A stretch of DNA of 64,000 nt from contig CM018693.1 in NCBI GenBank assembly GCA_009363875.1, positions 72,710,986 through 72,774,985 of the forward strand. The letters are read 5' to 3'. The stretch comes from Mikania micrantha. Taxonomy: Eukaryota; Streptophyta; Magnoliopsida; Asterales; Asteraceae. The notes under the pieces are model-generated. The model was not told the origin of the DNA. It searched no databases and saw only the letters and a program-made list of their open reading frames with translations. Shown here piece after piece: positions 53,624 to 64,000 of the stretch. A program made the translations under genes and the position numbers. How positions within the stretch are numbered: the stretch's first letter is position 1; each line of letters opens with the position of its first letter.

Positions 53624-56453
53624 TGTAACATCACTGTACTTCAGGTTGTCCGTACATCCGTACATCCGTACGATTGTACTGTTACGACCTGAGATTTATT
53701 ATTATTAATGATAATGGATTATTTATTGATATTATTGATTATTATCACTATTACTGGTATACATGATTATAACACATATTATACGCGTAAACCATGGGAA
53801 GTTTAGTTGTAACCCAACTAAGCAGAACCAGAGAGTTATCGCAGTTATATTATTGAAAATAATGATTGTTGGTTCGGAATAAAAAAATGAATATGGGTTT
53901 TGGTTTGGGAATTTTAATATTAAAATTTATAAAATAATGGAACTGATTACGCGATGGTGAGGTTACGAACGATATTTAAACACGAATATTAAATCAGAAA
54001 TATTAACTTAATAAATGTATTCGCGTGAGTGACAATTCACACGAATATAATTATTAGGAATAATATTCTGCAACGATATTCAATAAATCGTAAATCGAAT
54101 CGAGATACGATACGAGCGACGAATTCGCAAAGGTGACGATCTTTACGAATACGTACGCGAGTGACGCGTTTCGACGAAATAATTAAATAATATCAAACGA
54201 TATTAAAATTAATAAATGAAAACTGAAAACGTTTATTAGGAATCACAAACTAAAGCAAAACCGAATAAATCAGTTATTTAAAATAATTAATTTAGTAAAA
54301 ATAAAACGAAATCGTTTTACGAAATAAACTTATTTAAATCATTTTAATTAATGAAATCCAATTATTTAAACATTTTATGTTTAAATATGTTTTCGATAAA
54401 AACCGAGCATAACCGATCATTTATTATATTTTATCGCGATAAAAACGAGACCGGTCACGGGGCAATAATACGCGTTATAAGGAAGAAGATCACCATCTTC
54501 TTCCTCATTTTTTCCATCTCCACCTCTCTCTCTAAAATCAATTCCCGTCACCACTTTCTCTCTCTACCTTCTCTCTACCATAACTCACTCAAAACTCAAC
54601 CAAATCATCTCATTCTTGCGCCAAATTGAAGATCTCGACATCCTCTACACGAAAGTACAAAGGATCGGTCCTATCTCCACCTCAAACTCTCGAAATCTTA
54701 GTGAGAAGGTTCGTTTTTTTAGGGTTTTCTACAACCCGACAAAAACCGAACTTTAACCGGTTCAAAACATCACTTTTTCGACCCATACACCTTCTAAATG
54801 AGTTTACTCATCTAAACCCACTCAAAACGACTATATATACGACTATACCTCGAAATCATCTTCTCCCATGGCTGAAAACCCGTTCGGGCGAATGGCCCAT
54901 GAGTATGAGCCATTCGGCCGAATGAGTCGGGAGAATGAGTGGAGTATGAGTCGGGAGAATGAGTGGAGTATGAGTCGGGAGAATGAGTCATTCGGGTGAC
55001 TCATTCGGCGAATGACTCATTCGGGACTCATTCGGGAGACTCATTCGGAGGACTCATTCGGGAGACTCATTCGGAGAATGACTCATTCGGGACTCATTCG
55101 GGAGACTCATTCGGCGACTGACTCATTCGGGACTCATTCGGGAGAATGACTCATTCGGGTGAAAACTCATTAGCATTAGCCATTCTTATGAAAATCACAA
55201 GAATGAGCCATTTTCACTACACCAACTCAATTAACAACTTAGATTTCAAAAAGAACAATCAAATAAGGGATCATAACTTTAGAAAACATTTAATCAAACG
55301 CAGGACTGTGAATACAACATCAGTACGATAACGGTGAGGGCGCATAATACGAGAACACAGATACTAAGGACTTCAGGTGAGTTCTCATAACCTCCCTTTC
55401 TTTAAACTGTTTTGTTTTTAAAACTCGGAGGTTAAACATGTATACCAATTTAAATATTATTTTGATAACACAAGGATAATACATGTTTATCAATATGATA
55501 TTCACAATATAAAATTTCCACTTATTATGGATTATCTCTTATTAACTTATATCCGTGTAAACATTGTCATTGACTTCGGTCAATAACAAAGATTACATGT
55601 ATTGTCACATACTCCGTGAATCATTACTTTTAACTTCGGTTAACTGTTTTGACTTCATGTATTGTCACGTGGATGTTTTCCACATCCGTGAATCATTGCC
55701 TTTGACTTCGGTTAATTGCTTTGACTTCATGTATTGTCACGTGGTTAGCGACCACTCCATGAATCATGTATTTAACTTATGTTATTTACATAATGATCAT
55801 GTATAGTCACGAACATTATTTGAGAATGTAATTGATGAGATTGGTTGATTAGTTTGTGGATTGATTATCTATGTTTGACTATGATTATTTGTGATTGATT
55901 ATGATTGATTGGTTATGTGATTATGTGATTGTGTATGTGTTTAATTGTTGAGTTGGGAGATTGATTGAATTATCTCATACAGATAATATTCTGGATTTTC
56001 TCAGGAAATCATAAGAAATTGTACTTGTCTTATCTAAACTTCTTATAAAACCATTTTTAAACTTAAACTTTTAAATTCATTTTATAAAACCTTTTAAGTA
56101 CAAAACTTATGATTACTCACCAACTACTTCGTAGTTGACACTTGATTTCTTACATGTTTCAGGTGATGGAGACAAGTAGGATGAAGAGGGGGGTCTCTTC
56201 TATTTTGGACATCATCATATAGGATCTTGGACTTAGCTAATTAACTAAAATTCTGGCGATTAGAGTTTAGTTAGTTTAGCTAATTCTTTTGTGTAATTGT
56301 TGTACTTAATTCATGATGAACATGATTTTTGTGTAATTATTTTGGTTGATTGAATGATATATGATGATTTGATTTAGATGCCCATGAGCTTTTGAACAAT
56401 CTACACATCCCTCGTGGCATCCCGACGATTCCGCCGCCGGTCGGGGTGTTACA
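53624..56453 (+). repeat. E3 3' LTR
   Basis: 2830 bp, same length as the 5' copy, about 21 substitutions and no indel seen. CATTCG cluster 8 at 54879-55183, hairpin array from 55569, terminal hairpin near 56421-56445. Followed by TSD TCCCA. Confidence 0.95.
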
Positions 56454-57640
56454 TCCCAGTTCTCCCCTTCATCATTCTGAACCATTAGAGCCTTGTTTGT
56501 ATTTGAAGAGCTTGCATGAGAAGGGGTCTCAATTGGTACTAATCTTGTTTCTGGATTAGTAAACAGATGATCTTTGACTCTGAAATGGATTCTGATTTGC
56601 CATCATCTTTGGCTTGTTACATTGTCTTGCAAAATGTCCTTTATCACCATAGTTGTAGCAAGTAAATGAGGACATGTAAAAACCAAACTTTGAATCCTTG
56701 GTCAAGTTGATGTCCTTCCCAGCTCTTCTGAGAAAATCTTTTGCTCTTCTCATAGCACTGGCAAGAGACCACATGATATCAATCCTTTCTATATCATCTG
56801 GATCAATCTGTGAGTAATCTTCATTTGTTAAATGTGGATTTCCGATTTGCCCAGCTAACAACCCAACATAAGAATCACAAGTGTAGACAAGAGACCCATA
56901 TGCTCTTTAGCAGTCTCTACTTTCACTTTATCAAAATTTTATGTCTTCAAGTTGATGACAGAATGACTATCCTTTGAACGGGAGGTAGAGGTAGCAGCAG
57001 ACTGACTGAAGTGTACACGACTTGAAATACCAGCCTCTTTGGTCTGTGAAACAAAAGCTGTCTTCAAAGGTGCCTGTGAAGAATTCTTTTCCACTGTAGG
57101 AGTTGAGTAATAGATGGAAGGATCTTGAACTTGTGCCAGTCCCTTGGCTTTCGGCTTGTTCTCTACCTCTTGTTCCTTCAGCTTTTGAATAAAGTCATTG
57201 ACATCCATAGCGGAAAGCATCTCACTCTGCTTTAATATCATAAGAAATGATTCCCACATGGGAGGTAAAGCATCTGGTAGACACTGAGTCTTCTCTTGAG
57301 TAGTTGTCTTCACTTGATGGTTGAAAAGCTCACTGAGAAGGTGATTGAATCTCGCAATCAGATCCTACAAGGACTCATTTCCCACGTACATAAAAAGTTT
57401 GAACTCTTTCTTCAAAGCCTTAGACTTAATGCTCTTCAGTGCATCATTCCCTTCATATCTCTCTTGTAAAAGCATCCCATAGTGATTTGGAAGAAGTGAA
57501 CTGTCTGAAGTGATGAAATATATCAGTAGAAATGGACTGAGACAGGATTGCATAGGCCTTCTTCTCAAAATCATATAACTTTCTTTGAGGCTCAGTCATC
57601 CGTGTAACAAGCATAGGTGAACCATCCTCACTGAGTTGTA
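56454..57640 (-). pseudogene. gag array unit A
   Basis: Shares with units E and F an extra A in the run before GCATCCC (near 57465) that frameshifts the DAL region, and the variant ATCAGTAGAAATGG. Knuckle CYNYGDKGHFARQC (about 56625-56665) has lost its second Cys. Several ORFs of 70-124 codons are fragments of the same gag. The E3 insertion lies at its C-terminal end. Confidence 0.85.
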
Positions 57641-58828
57641 TCTGAAATCCAGTTCTTCCCTTCATCATTCTGAAACATTAGAGCATTGTTTGTATTTTAA
57701 GAGCTGGCATGAGAAGGAGTCGCAATTGGTACTAAACTTCTTTCTGGATAAGCAGCAGATGATCTTTGACTCTGAAATGGATTCTGATTTCCCATCTTCT
57801 TTGGCTTGTTACATTGTCTTCCAAAATGTCCTTTATCAGCACGATTGTAGCAAGTAACTGAGGACATCCGAAAACCAAACTTTGAATCCTTGTTCAAGTT
57901 GATGTCCTTCCCAGTTCTTCTGACAAAATCTTTTGCTCTTCTAACAGTACTGGCAAGAGCCCACATGATATCAATCCTTTCCATATCATCTGGATCATTC
58001 TGTGAGTAATCTTCATCTGTCAAATGTGGATTTTCGATTTGCCCAGCATACAACCCATCAAAAGAACTAACAGGTGTAGACAAGAGACCCATATGCTTTT
58101 TTGCAACCTCTACTGTCACTATATCGAAATTTTCTGTCTTCAAGTTGATGACAGGATGACTATCCTCTGAACGAGAGGTAGAGGTAGCAGCAGACTGACT
58201 GAAGTGTACATGATCTGAAACAACAGACTCTTTGGTTTGTGAAACAAAAGCTGTCTTCAAAGGTGCCTGTGAAGAATTCTATTCCACTGTAGGAGTTTAG
58301 TAATAGATGGAAGGATCTTGAACTTGTGCCAGTATCTTGGCTTTCCACTTGTACTCAACCTCTTCTTCCTTCAGCTTTTGAATAAAGTCATTGACATCCA
58401 TAGAGGAAAGCATCTCACTCTGCTTTAATACCATAAGAAATGATTCCCACTTGGGAGGTAAAGCATCTGCTAGACACTGAATCTTCTCTTGCGTAGCTTT
58501 CTTGACTTGATGGTTGAAAAGGTCACTAAGAAAGTGATAGAATCTCGCAATCAGATCCTCCAAGGACTCGTTTCCCACGTACATAAAATTGTTCAACTCT
58601 TTCCTTAGAGCCTTAGACTTAATGCTTTTCAGTGCGTCATTCCCTTCATATCTCTGTTGTAAAGCATCCCATAACGATTTGGAAGAAGTGAGCTGTCTGA
58701 AGTGATGAAATATATCTGTAGCAATGGACTGAGACATGATTGCATAAGACTTTTTCTCAAAATCATATTACTTTCTTTGAGGCTCAGACATCCGTGTAAC
58801 AAGCATAGGTGATCCATCCTCACTGAGT
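57641..58828 (-). pseudogene. gag array unit B
   Basis: Lacks the extra-A frameshift, so 146- and 187-codon stretches remain, separated by a stop near 58297. Knuckle CYNRADKGHFGRQC has its second Cys replaced by Arg. Shares ATCTGTAGCAATGG with unit C. Confidence 0.85.
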
Positions 58829-60008
58829 TGTATCTGAAATCTAGTTCTTCCCTTCATCATTCTGAACCATTAGATCCTTTTTTATATTTGAATAGCTCGC
58901 ATGAGAAGAGGTCTCAATTGGTACTAATCTTCTTTCTGGATAAGCAACAGATGATCTTTGACTCTAAAATGGATTCTGATTTGCCATCTTCTTTGGCTTT
59001 TTACACTGTCTTGCAAAATGTCCATTATCACCAAAGTTGTAGCAAGTAACTAAGGACATGTAAAAACCAAACATTGAATCCTTGTTCAAGTTGATGTCCT
59101 TCCCATCTCTACTGACAAAATATTTTGCTCTTCAAACAGCACTGGCAAGAGCCCACATGATATCAATCCTTTCCATATCATCTGGATCAATCTGTGAGTA
59201 ATCTTCATTTGTTAAATGTGGATTTCCGATTTGCCCAGCTAACAACCCAACATAAGAACTAACAAGTGTAGACAAGCGACCCATATGCTCTTTAGCAATA
59301 TCTACTATCACTTTATCAAAATTTTATATCTTCAAGTTGATGACAGAATGACTGTCCTCTGATCGAGAGGTAGACGTAGCAGTAGACTGACTAAAGTGTA
59401 CATGACTTGAAACAGCAGCCTCTTTGGTCTGTGAAACAAAAGCTGTCTTCAAAGGTGTCTCTGAAGAATTCTTTTCCACTGTAGGAGTTGAGTAATAGAT
59501 GGAAGGATCTTGAACATGTGCCAGTCTCTTGGCTTTCCGCTTGTTCTCTACCTCTTGTTCCTTTATTTTTTGAATAAAGTCATTGACATCCATAGAGGAT
59601 GGCATCCCACTCTGCTTTAATATCATAAGAAATGATTCCCACTTGAGAGGTGAAGCATTTGCTAGACACTGAGTCTTCTCTTGAGTAGTTGTCCTGACTT
59701 GATGGTCGAAAAGTTCACTGAGAAGGTGATAGAATCTGGCAATCAGATCCTCCAAGGACTCGATTCCCACGTACATAAAAATGTTCAACTCTTTCCTCAA
59801 AGCCTTAGACTTAATGCTCTGCAATGCATCATTCCCTTCATATCTCTGTTTTAAAGCATCCAGAGTGATTTGGAAGATGTGAGTTGTCTGAAGTGATGAA
59901 ATATATCTGTAGCAATGGACTGAGACATGATTGCATAGGCCTTTTTCTCAAAATCATATAACTTTCTTTGAGGCTCAGTCATCCGTGTAACAAGCATAGG
60001 TGATCCAT
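58829..60008 (-). pseudogene. gag array unit C
   Basis: 166 codons open (59324-59824). Knuckle CYNFGDNGHFARQC, second Cys to Phe. Its right junction is damaged: about 40 bp, including GATTCAACTCAG, are deleted near 60008. Confidence 0.85.
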
Positions 60009-61160
60009 TAGAGCGTTGTTTGTATTTGAAGAGCTGGCATGAGAAGGAGTCTCAATTGGTACTAAACTTCTTTCTGGATTAGTAGCTGATTAACTTTGAC
60101 TCTGAAATGGATTCTGATTTCCCATCTTCTTTGGCTTGTTACATTGTCTTGCAAAATGTCCTTTATCACCACGGTTGTAGCAAGTAACTGAGGACATGTC
60201 AAAACCAAACTTTCAATCCTTGTTCAAGTTAATGTCGTTCCCAGTTCTTCTGAAAAAATCTTTTGCTCTTCTGACAGCAATGGCAAGAGCCCACATGATA
60301 TCAATCCATTCCATATCATCTGGATGAATATGTGAGTAATCTTCATTTGTCAAATGTGGATTTCCGATTTGCCCAGCTAACAACCCATAATAAGAACTAA
60401 CAAGTGTAGACAAGAGATCCATATGCTATTTAGAAACCTCTACTGTCACTTTATCAAAATTTTCTATCTCAAAGTTGATGACAGAATGACTATCCTCTGA
60501 ACGAGAGGTAGAGGTAGTAGCAGACTGACTGAAGGGTGCATGACTTGAAACATGAGCCTCATTCGTCAGTGAAACAAAAGTTGTCTTCAAAGGTGTATGT
60601 GAGGAAATCTTTTCCACTCTAGGACTTGAGTAATAGATGGAAACGACTTGAACTTGTGCCAGTTTCTTGGCTTTTTACTTGTTCTCTATCTCTTGTTCTT
60701 TCAACTTTTCAATAAAGTCATTATTGTCCATAGAGGAAAGCATCTCACTCTAATTTAATACCATAAGAAATGATTCCCACTTGGGAGTCAAAGCATCTGC
60801 TAGACACTGAATCTTCTCTTGAGTAGTTGTCTTGACTTGATGGTTGAAAAGTTCACTGAAAAGGTGAAAGAATCTCGCAATCAGATCATCCAAGGACTCG
60901 TTTTCCATGTACATAAAACTGTTGAACTCTTTCCTCAAAGCCTTAGACTTAATGCTCTTCAGTGCATCATTCCCTTCATATCTCTGTTGTAAAGCGTCCC
61001 ATAGTGATTTGGAATAAGTAAACTGTTTGAAGTGATGAAATATATCAGCAGCAATGGACTGAGATAGGATTGCATAGGCCTTCTTCTCAAAACCAAATTA
61101 CTTTCTTTGAGGCTCAGTCATCCATGTAGCAAGCATATGTGATCCATCCTCACTGAGTTG
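60009..61160 (-). pseudogene. gag array unit D
   Basis: Most eroded unit, with several stops. Knuckle CYNRGDKGHFARQC, second Cys to Arg. Has ATCAGCAGCAATGG, distinct from both other subgroups. Confidence 0.85.
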
Positions 61161-62353
61161 AATTTGAAATCCCAGTACTCCCTTTCATCATCCTGAATTA
61201 GTATAGCCTTGTTTGAATTTGAGGAGCTGGCATGAGAAGTAGTCTCAATTGGTACTAATCTTCTTTCTGGATTAGCAGCAGATGATCTTTGACTCTGAAA
61301 TGGATTCAGATTTCCCATCTTCTTTGGCTTGTTACATTTTCTTGCAAAATGTCCTTTATCACCACAGTTGTAGCAAGTAACTAAGGACTTGTCAAAACCA
61401 AAGTTTGAATCCTTGTTCAAGTTGATGTCCTTCCCAGTTCTTCTGACAAAATTTTTTGCTGTTCAGACAACACTTGCAAGAGCCCACATGACATCAATCT
61501 TTCCATATCATCTGGATTATTCTGTGAGTAATCTTCATTTGGTAAAATGTGGATTTCCGATTTGCCCAGCTAACAACCCATCATAAGAACTAACAAGTGT
61601 AGACAAGAGACCTATATGCTCTTTAGAAACCTCTACTGTCACTTTATCAAATTTTCGGTCTTCAAGTTGATGACATAATGACTATCCTCTGAACGAGAGG
61701 TCGAGGTAGCAGCAGACTGACTGAAGGGTGCATGACTTGAAACAAGAGCCTCATTGGTCTGTGAAACAAAAGCTATCTTCAAAGGTGCATGTGAAAAAAT
61801 CATTTCCACTGTAGGAGTTGAGTAATAGATGGAAGGATCTTGAACTTGTGCCACTCTCTTGGCTTTCCACTTGTTCTCTATCTCTTGTTCCTTCTGCTTT
61901 TGAATAAAGTCACTGATATCCATAGAGGAAAGCATCTCACTCTGCTTTAATACCATAAAAAATGATTCCCACTTTGAAGGTAAATCATCTGTTAGACACT
62001 GAATCTTCTCTTGAGTAGTTGTCTTGACTTGATGGTTGAAAAGTTCACTTAGAAGGTGATTGAATCTCGCAATCAGATCATCCAAGGACTCGTTTCCCAC
62101 GTACATAAAAATTTTGAACTCTTTCTTCAAATCCTTAGACTTAATGCTCTTCAGTGCATCATTCCCTTCATATCTCTGTTGTAAAAGCATCCCATAGTGA
62201 TTTGGAAGAAGTGAACAGTCTGACGTGATGAAATATATCAGTAGAAATGGACTGAGACAGGATTGCATAGGCCTTCTTCTCAAAATCATATAACTTTCTT
62301 TGAGGCTCAGTCATCCGTGTAACAAGAATAGGTGATCCATCCTCACTGAGTTG
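61161..62353 (-). pseudogene. gag array unit E
   Basis: Contains a 216-codon open stretch (61639-62289) and the only complete knuckle, CYNCGDKGHFARKC (near 61345-61385). Carries the extra-A frameshift of units A and F. Confidence 0.85.
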
Positions 62354-63564
62354 AATCTGAAATCCCAATTCTCCCCTTCATCATTCTGAATTAGTAGAGC
62401 CTTGTTTGTATTTGAACAGCTGGCATGAGAAGGAGTCTCAATTGGTACTAATCTTCTTTCTGAATTAGCATCAGATGATCTTCGACTCTCAAATGGATTC
62501 TGATTTATCATCTTTTTTGGCTTGTTATATTGTCTTGCAAAATGTCCTTTATTACCACAGTTATAGCAAGTAACTGAGGACTTGTCAAAACCAAACTTTG
62601 AATCCATGTTCAAGTTGATGTCCTTCCTAGTTCTTCTTAGAAAATTTTGCTCTTCTGACGGCACTTGCAAGAGCCCAAATGGTATCAATCCTTTCCATAT
62701 CATTTGGATCAATATGTGATTTATCATCTTCTTTCGCTTGTTAGATTGTCTTTTGCTGTTTTGAACTTCCTATTTGCCCAGCTAACAACCCATCATAAGA
62801 ACTAACAAGTATAGACAAGAGACGCAAATGCTCTTTAGCAACCTCTACTGTCACTTCATCAAAATATTCTGTCTTCAAGTTGATGACAGAATGACTATCC
62901 TCTAAACGAGAGGTAGAGGTAGGAGCAGACTGACTGAAGTGTGCATGACTTGAAACAAGAGCCTCTTTGGTCTGTGAAAAAAAGCTGTCTTCAAAGGTGG
63001 ATGTGAAGAATTCTTTTGCATTGTAGGAGTTGAGTAATAGATGGAAGGATCTTAAACTTATGACACTCTCTTGGCTTTCCACTTGTTCTCTGTCTCTTGT
63101 TCTTTCTGCTTTTGAATAAAGACACTGATATCCATAGAGGAAAGCATCTCACTCTGCTTTAATACCATAAAAAATGATTCCCACTTTGAAGGTAAAGCAT
63201 CTGCTAGACACTGAATCTTCTGTTGAGTAGTTGTCTTGACTTGATGGTGGAAAACTTCACTTAGAAGGTGATAGAATCTAGCAATCAGATAATCCAAGGA
63301 CTCGTTTCCCACGTACATAAAAATTTTGAACTCTTTCTTCAAAGCCTTAGACTTAATGCTCTTCAGTTCATCATTCCCTTCATATCTCTGTTGTAAAAGC
63401 ATCCCATAGTGATTTGGAAGAAGTGAACAGTCTGAAGTGATGAAATATATCAGTAGAAATGGACTGAGACAGGATTGCATAGGCCTTCTTCTCAAAATCA
63501 TATAACTTTCTTTGAGGCTCAGTCATCCGTGTAACAAGCATAGGTGATCCATCCTCACTGAGTT
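62354..63564 (-). pseudogene. gag array unit F
   Basis: Extra-A frameshift shared with A and E. Knuckle CYNCGNKGHFARQY has its last Cys changed to Tyr. A short stretch near 62725-62765 is rearranged: a second TCATCTTCTTT-CGCTTGTTA-like piece of the knuckle region interrupts the normal order. Confidence 0.85.
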
Positions 63565-64000
63565 GAATCTGAAATCCCAGTTCTCCCCTTCATCATTCTG
63601 AATTAGTAGAGCCTTGCTTGTATTTGAAGAGCTGGCATGAAAAGGAGTCTCAATTGGTACTAATCTTCTTTCTCGATTAGCAGCAGATGATCTTTGACTC
63701 TCAAATGGATTCTGATTTTTCATCTTCTTTGGCTTGTTACATTGTCTTGCAAAATGTCCTTTATCACCAAAGTTGTAGCAAGTAACTGAGGACTTGACAA
63801 TACCAAACTTTGAATCCATGTTCAAGTTGATGTCCTTCCCAGTTCTTCTGACAAAATCTTTTGCTCTTCTGACGGCACTTGCAAGAGCCCACATGGTATC
63901 AATCCTTTCCATATCATCTGGATCAATCTGTGATTTATCATCTTCTTTGGCTTGTTACATTGTCTTTTGCTCTTTTGCTCTTCCGATTTGCCCAGCTAAC
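63565..64000 (-). pseudogene. gag array unit G (partial, cut by window)
   Basis: C-terminal ~436 bp only. Knuckle CYNFGDKGHFARQC, second Cys to Phe. At 63930-63985 it shows the same rearranged knuckle-region insertion as unit F, so F and G share that event. Confidence 0.8.

Larger units (their letters stand above)
44656..56453 (+). mobile_element. E3: complete 11.8-kb Ty3/gypsy chromovirus
   Basis: Two 2830-bp LTRs (44656-47485, 53624-56453), perfect TSD TCCCA (44651-44655, 56454-56458), exact primer-binding site, polypurine tract and one uninterrupted gag-pol ORF. By eye I count about 21 substitutions between LTRs (~0.74%), so it is older than E2 but young. The chromodomain-like C-terminus and long LTRs suggest the same Tekay/Del group. 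It inserted into C2 at the edge of the gag array. Confidence 0.95.
56454..64000 (-). repeat. Tandem array of a 1.2-kb copia gag segment (at least 7 units)
   Basis: Head-to-tail copies of the C2 gag segment that corresponds to C1 ~10953-12150, from SEDGSPMLVTRMTEPQRK to NDEGENWDF. Junctions are near 57640, 58828, 60008 (damaged), 61160, 62353 and 63564, giving units of 1184, 1188, ~1180, ~1150, 1193 and 1211 bp plus a partial seventh. Each intact junction reads GATTCAACTCAGTGAGGATG on the minus strand, which puts the next copy out of frame with the previous one. The array runs off the right edge. Confidence 0.9.

Noticed and set aside
1..64000. Host genes, tRNA or rRNA genes
   Set aside because: Every ORF above ~200 codons belongs to a retroelement; the tRNA-like matches are primer-binding sites of 13 bases only.

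Overview
The window looks like heterochromatic nuclear DNA of a flowering plant. The long-LTR chromovirus (Ty3/gypsy) and SIRE-like Ty1/copia proteins resemble families I associate with Asteraceae, but the family assignment is inferred from memory of protein style and was not tested. I see no host gene, tRNA, rRNA or CRISPR. Essentially all 64 kb is retrotransposons inserted into one another, and most junctions can be read to the base from target-site duplications (TSDs).

Layout. The outermost sequence is an old plus-strand Ty3/gypsy element (E1): 5' LTR 1-3788 (left end outside the window), gag/protease/RT 3966-6040, more RT 23181-23813, RNase H/integrase/chromodomain 34063-35609, 3' LTR 35643-37568. 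A minus-strand solo LTR of the same family (6041-9615 plus 22641-23180, TSD GAGCG/GAGCA) splits its RT. A 13.0-kb copia element, C1 (9616-22635, TSD AGAGT), sits inside that solo LTR and carries a large post-pol (env-position) gene. A very young, apparently intact minus-strand chromovirus, E2 (23814-34062, TSD GTACA, two 2009-bp LTRs), splits the E1 RNase H region. From 37569 to the right edge lies a rearranged minus-strand copia, C2. It is interrupted by a 3947-bp solo LTR, L2 (40428-44374, TSD TTAGG), and by an intact 11.8-kb plus-strand chromovirus, E3 (44656-56453, TSD TCCCA, two 2830-bp LTRs). From 56454 to the edge C2 becomes a head-to-tail array of at least seven ~1.2-kb copies of one part of gag.

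The intact coding capacity is the E2 polyprotein, an extra E2 ORF between primer-binding site and gag (coiled coil plus C-terminal membrane segment), and the E3 polyprotein. Everything else coding is broken.

The most interesting material is non-coding. (1) LTR tails or leaders of four chromovirus LTR types contain repeated units that fold into small hairpins. The stem sequences differ between repeats while pairing is kept by compensatory changes, and the wobble pairs are G-U only in the sense RNA of each element, on both strands of the window. (2) A palindromic CATTCG/CGAATG module, including a two-palindrome block with identical 16-bp spacing, is shared by a copia LTR and an unrelated chromovirus LTR and occurs in eight major clusters. 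(3) The gag array looks like a macrosatellite made from a retrotransposon coding segment. All comparisons were done by eye; divergences are hand counts.
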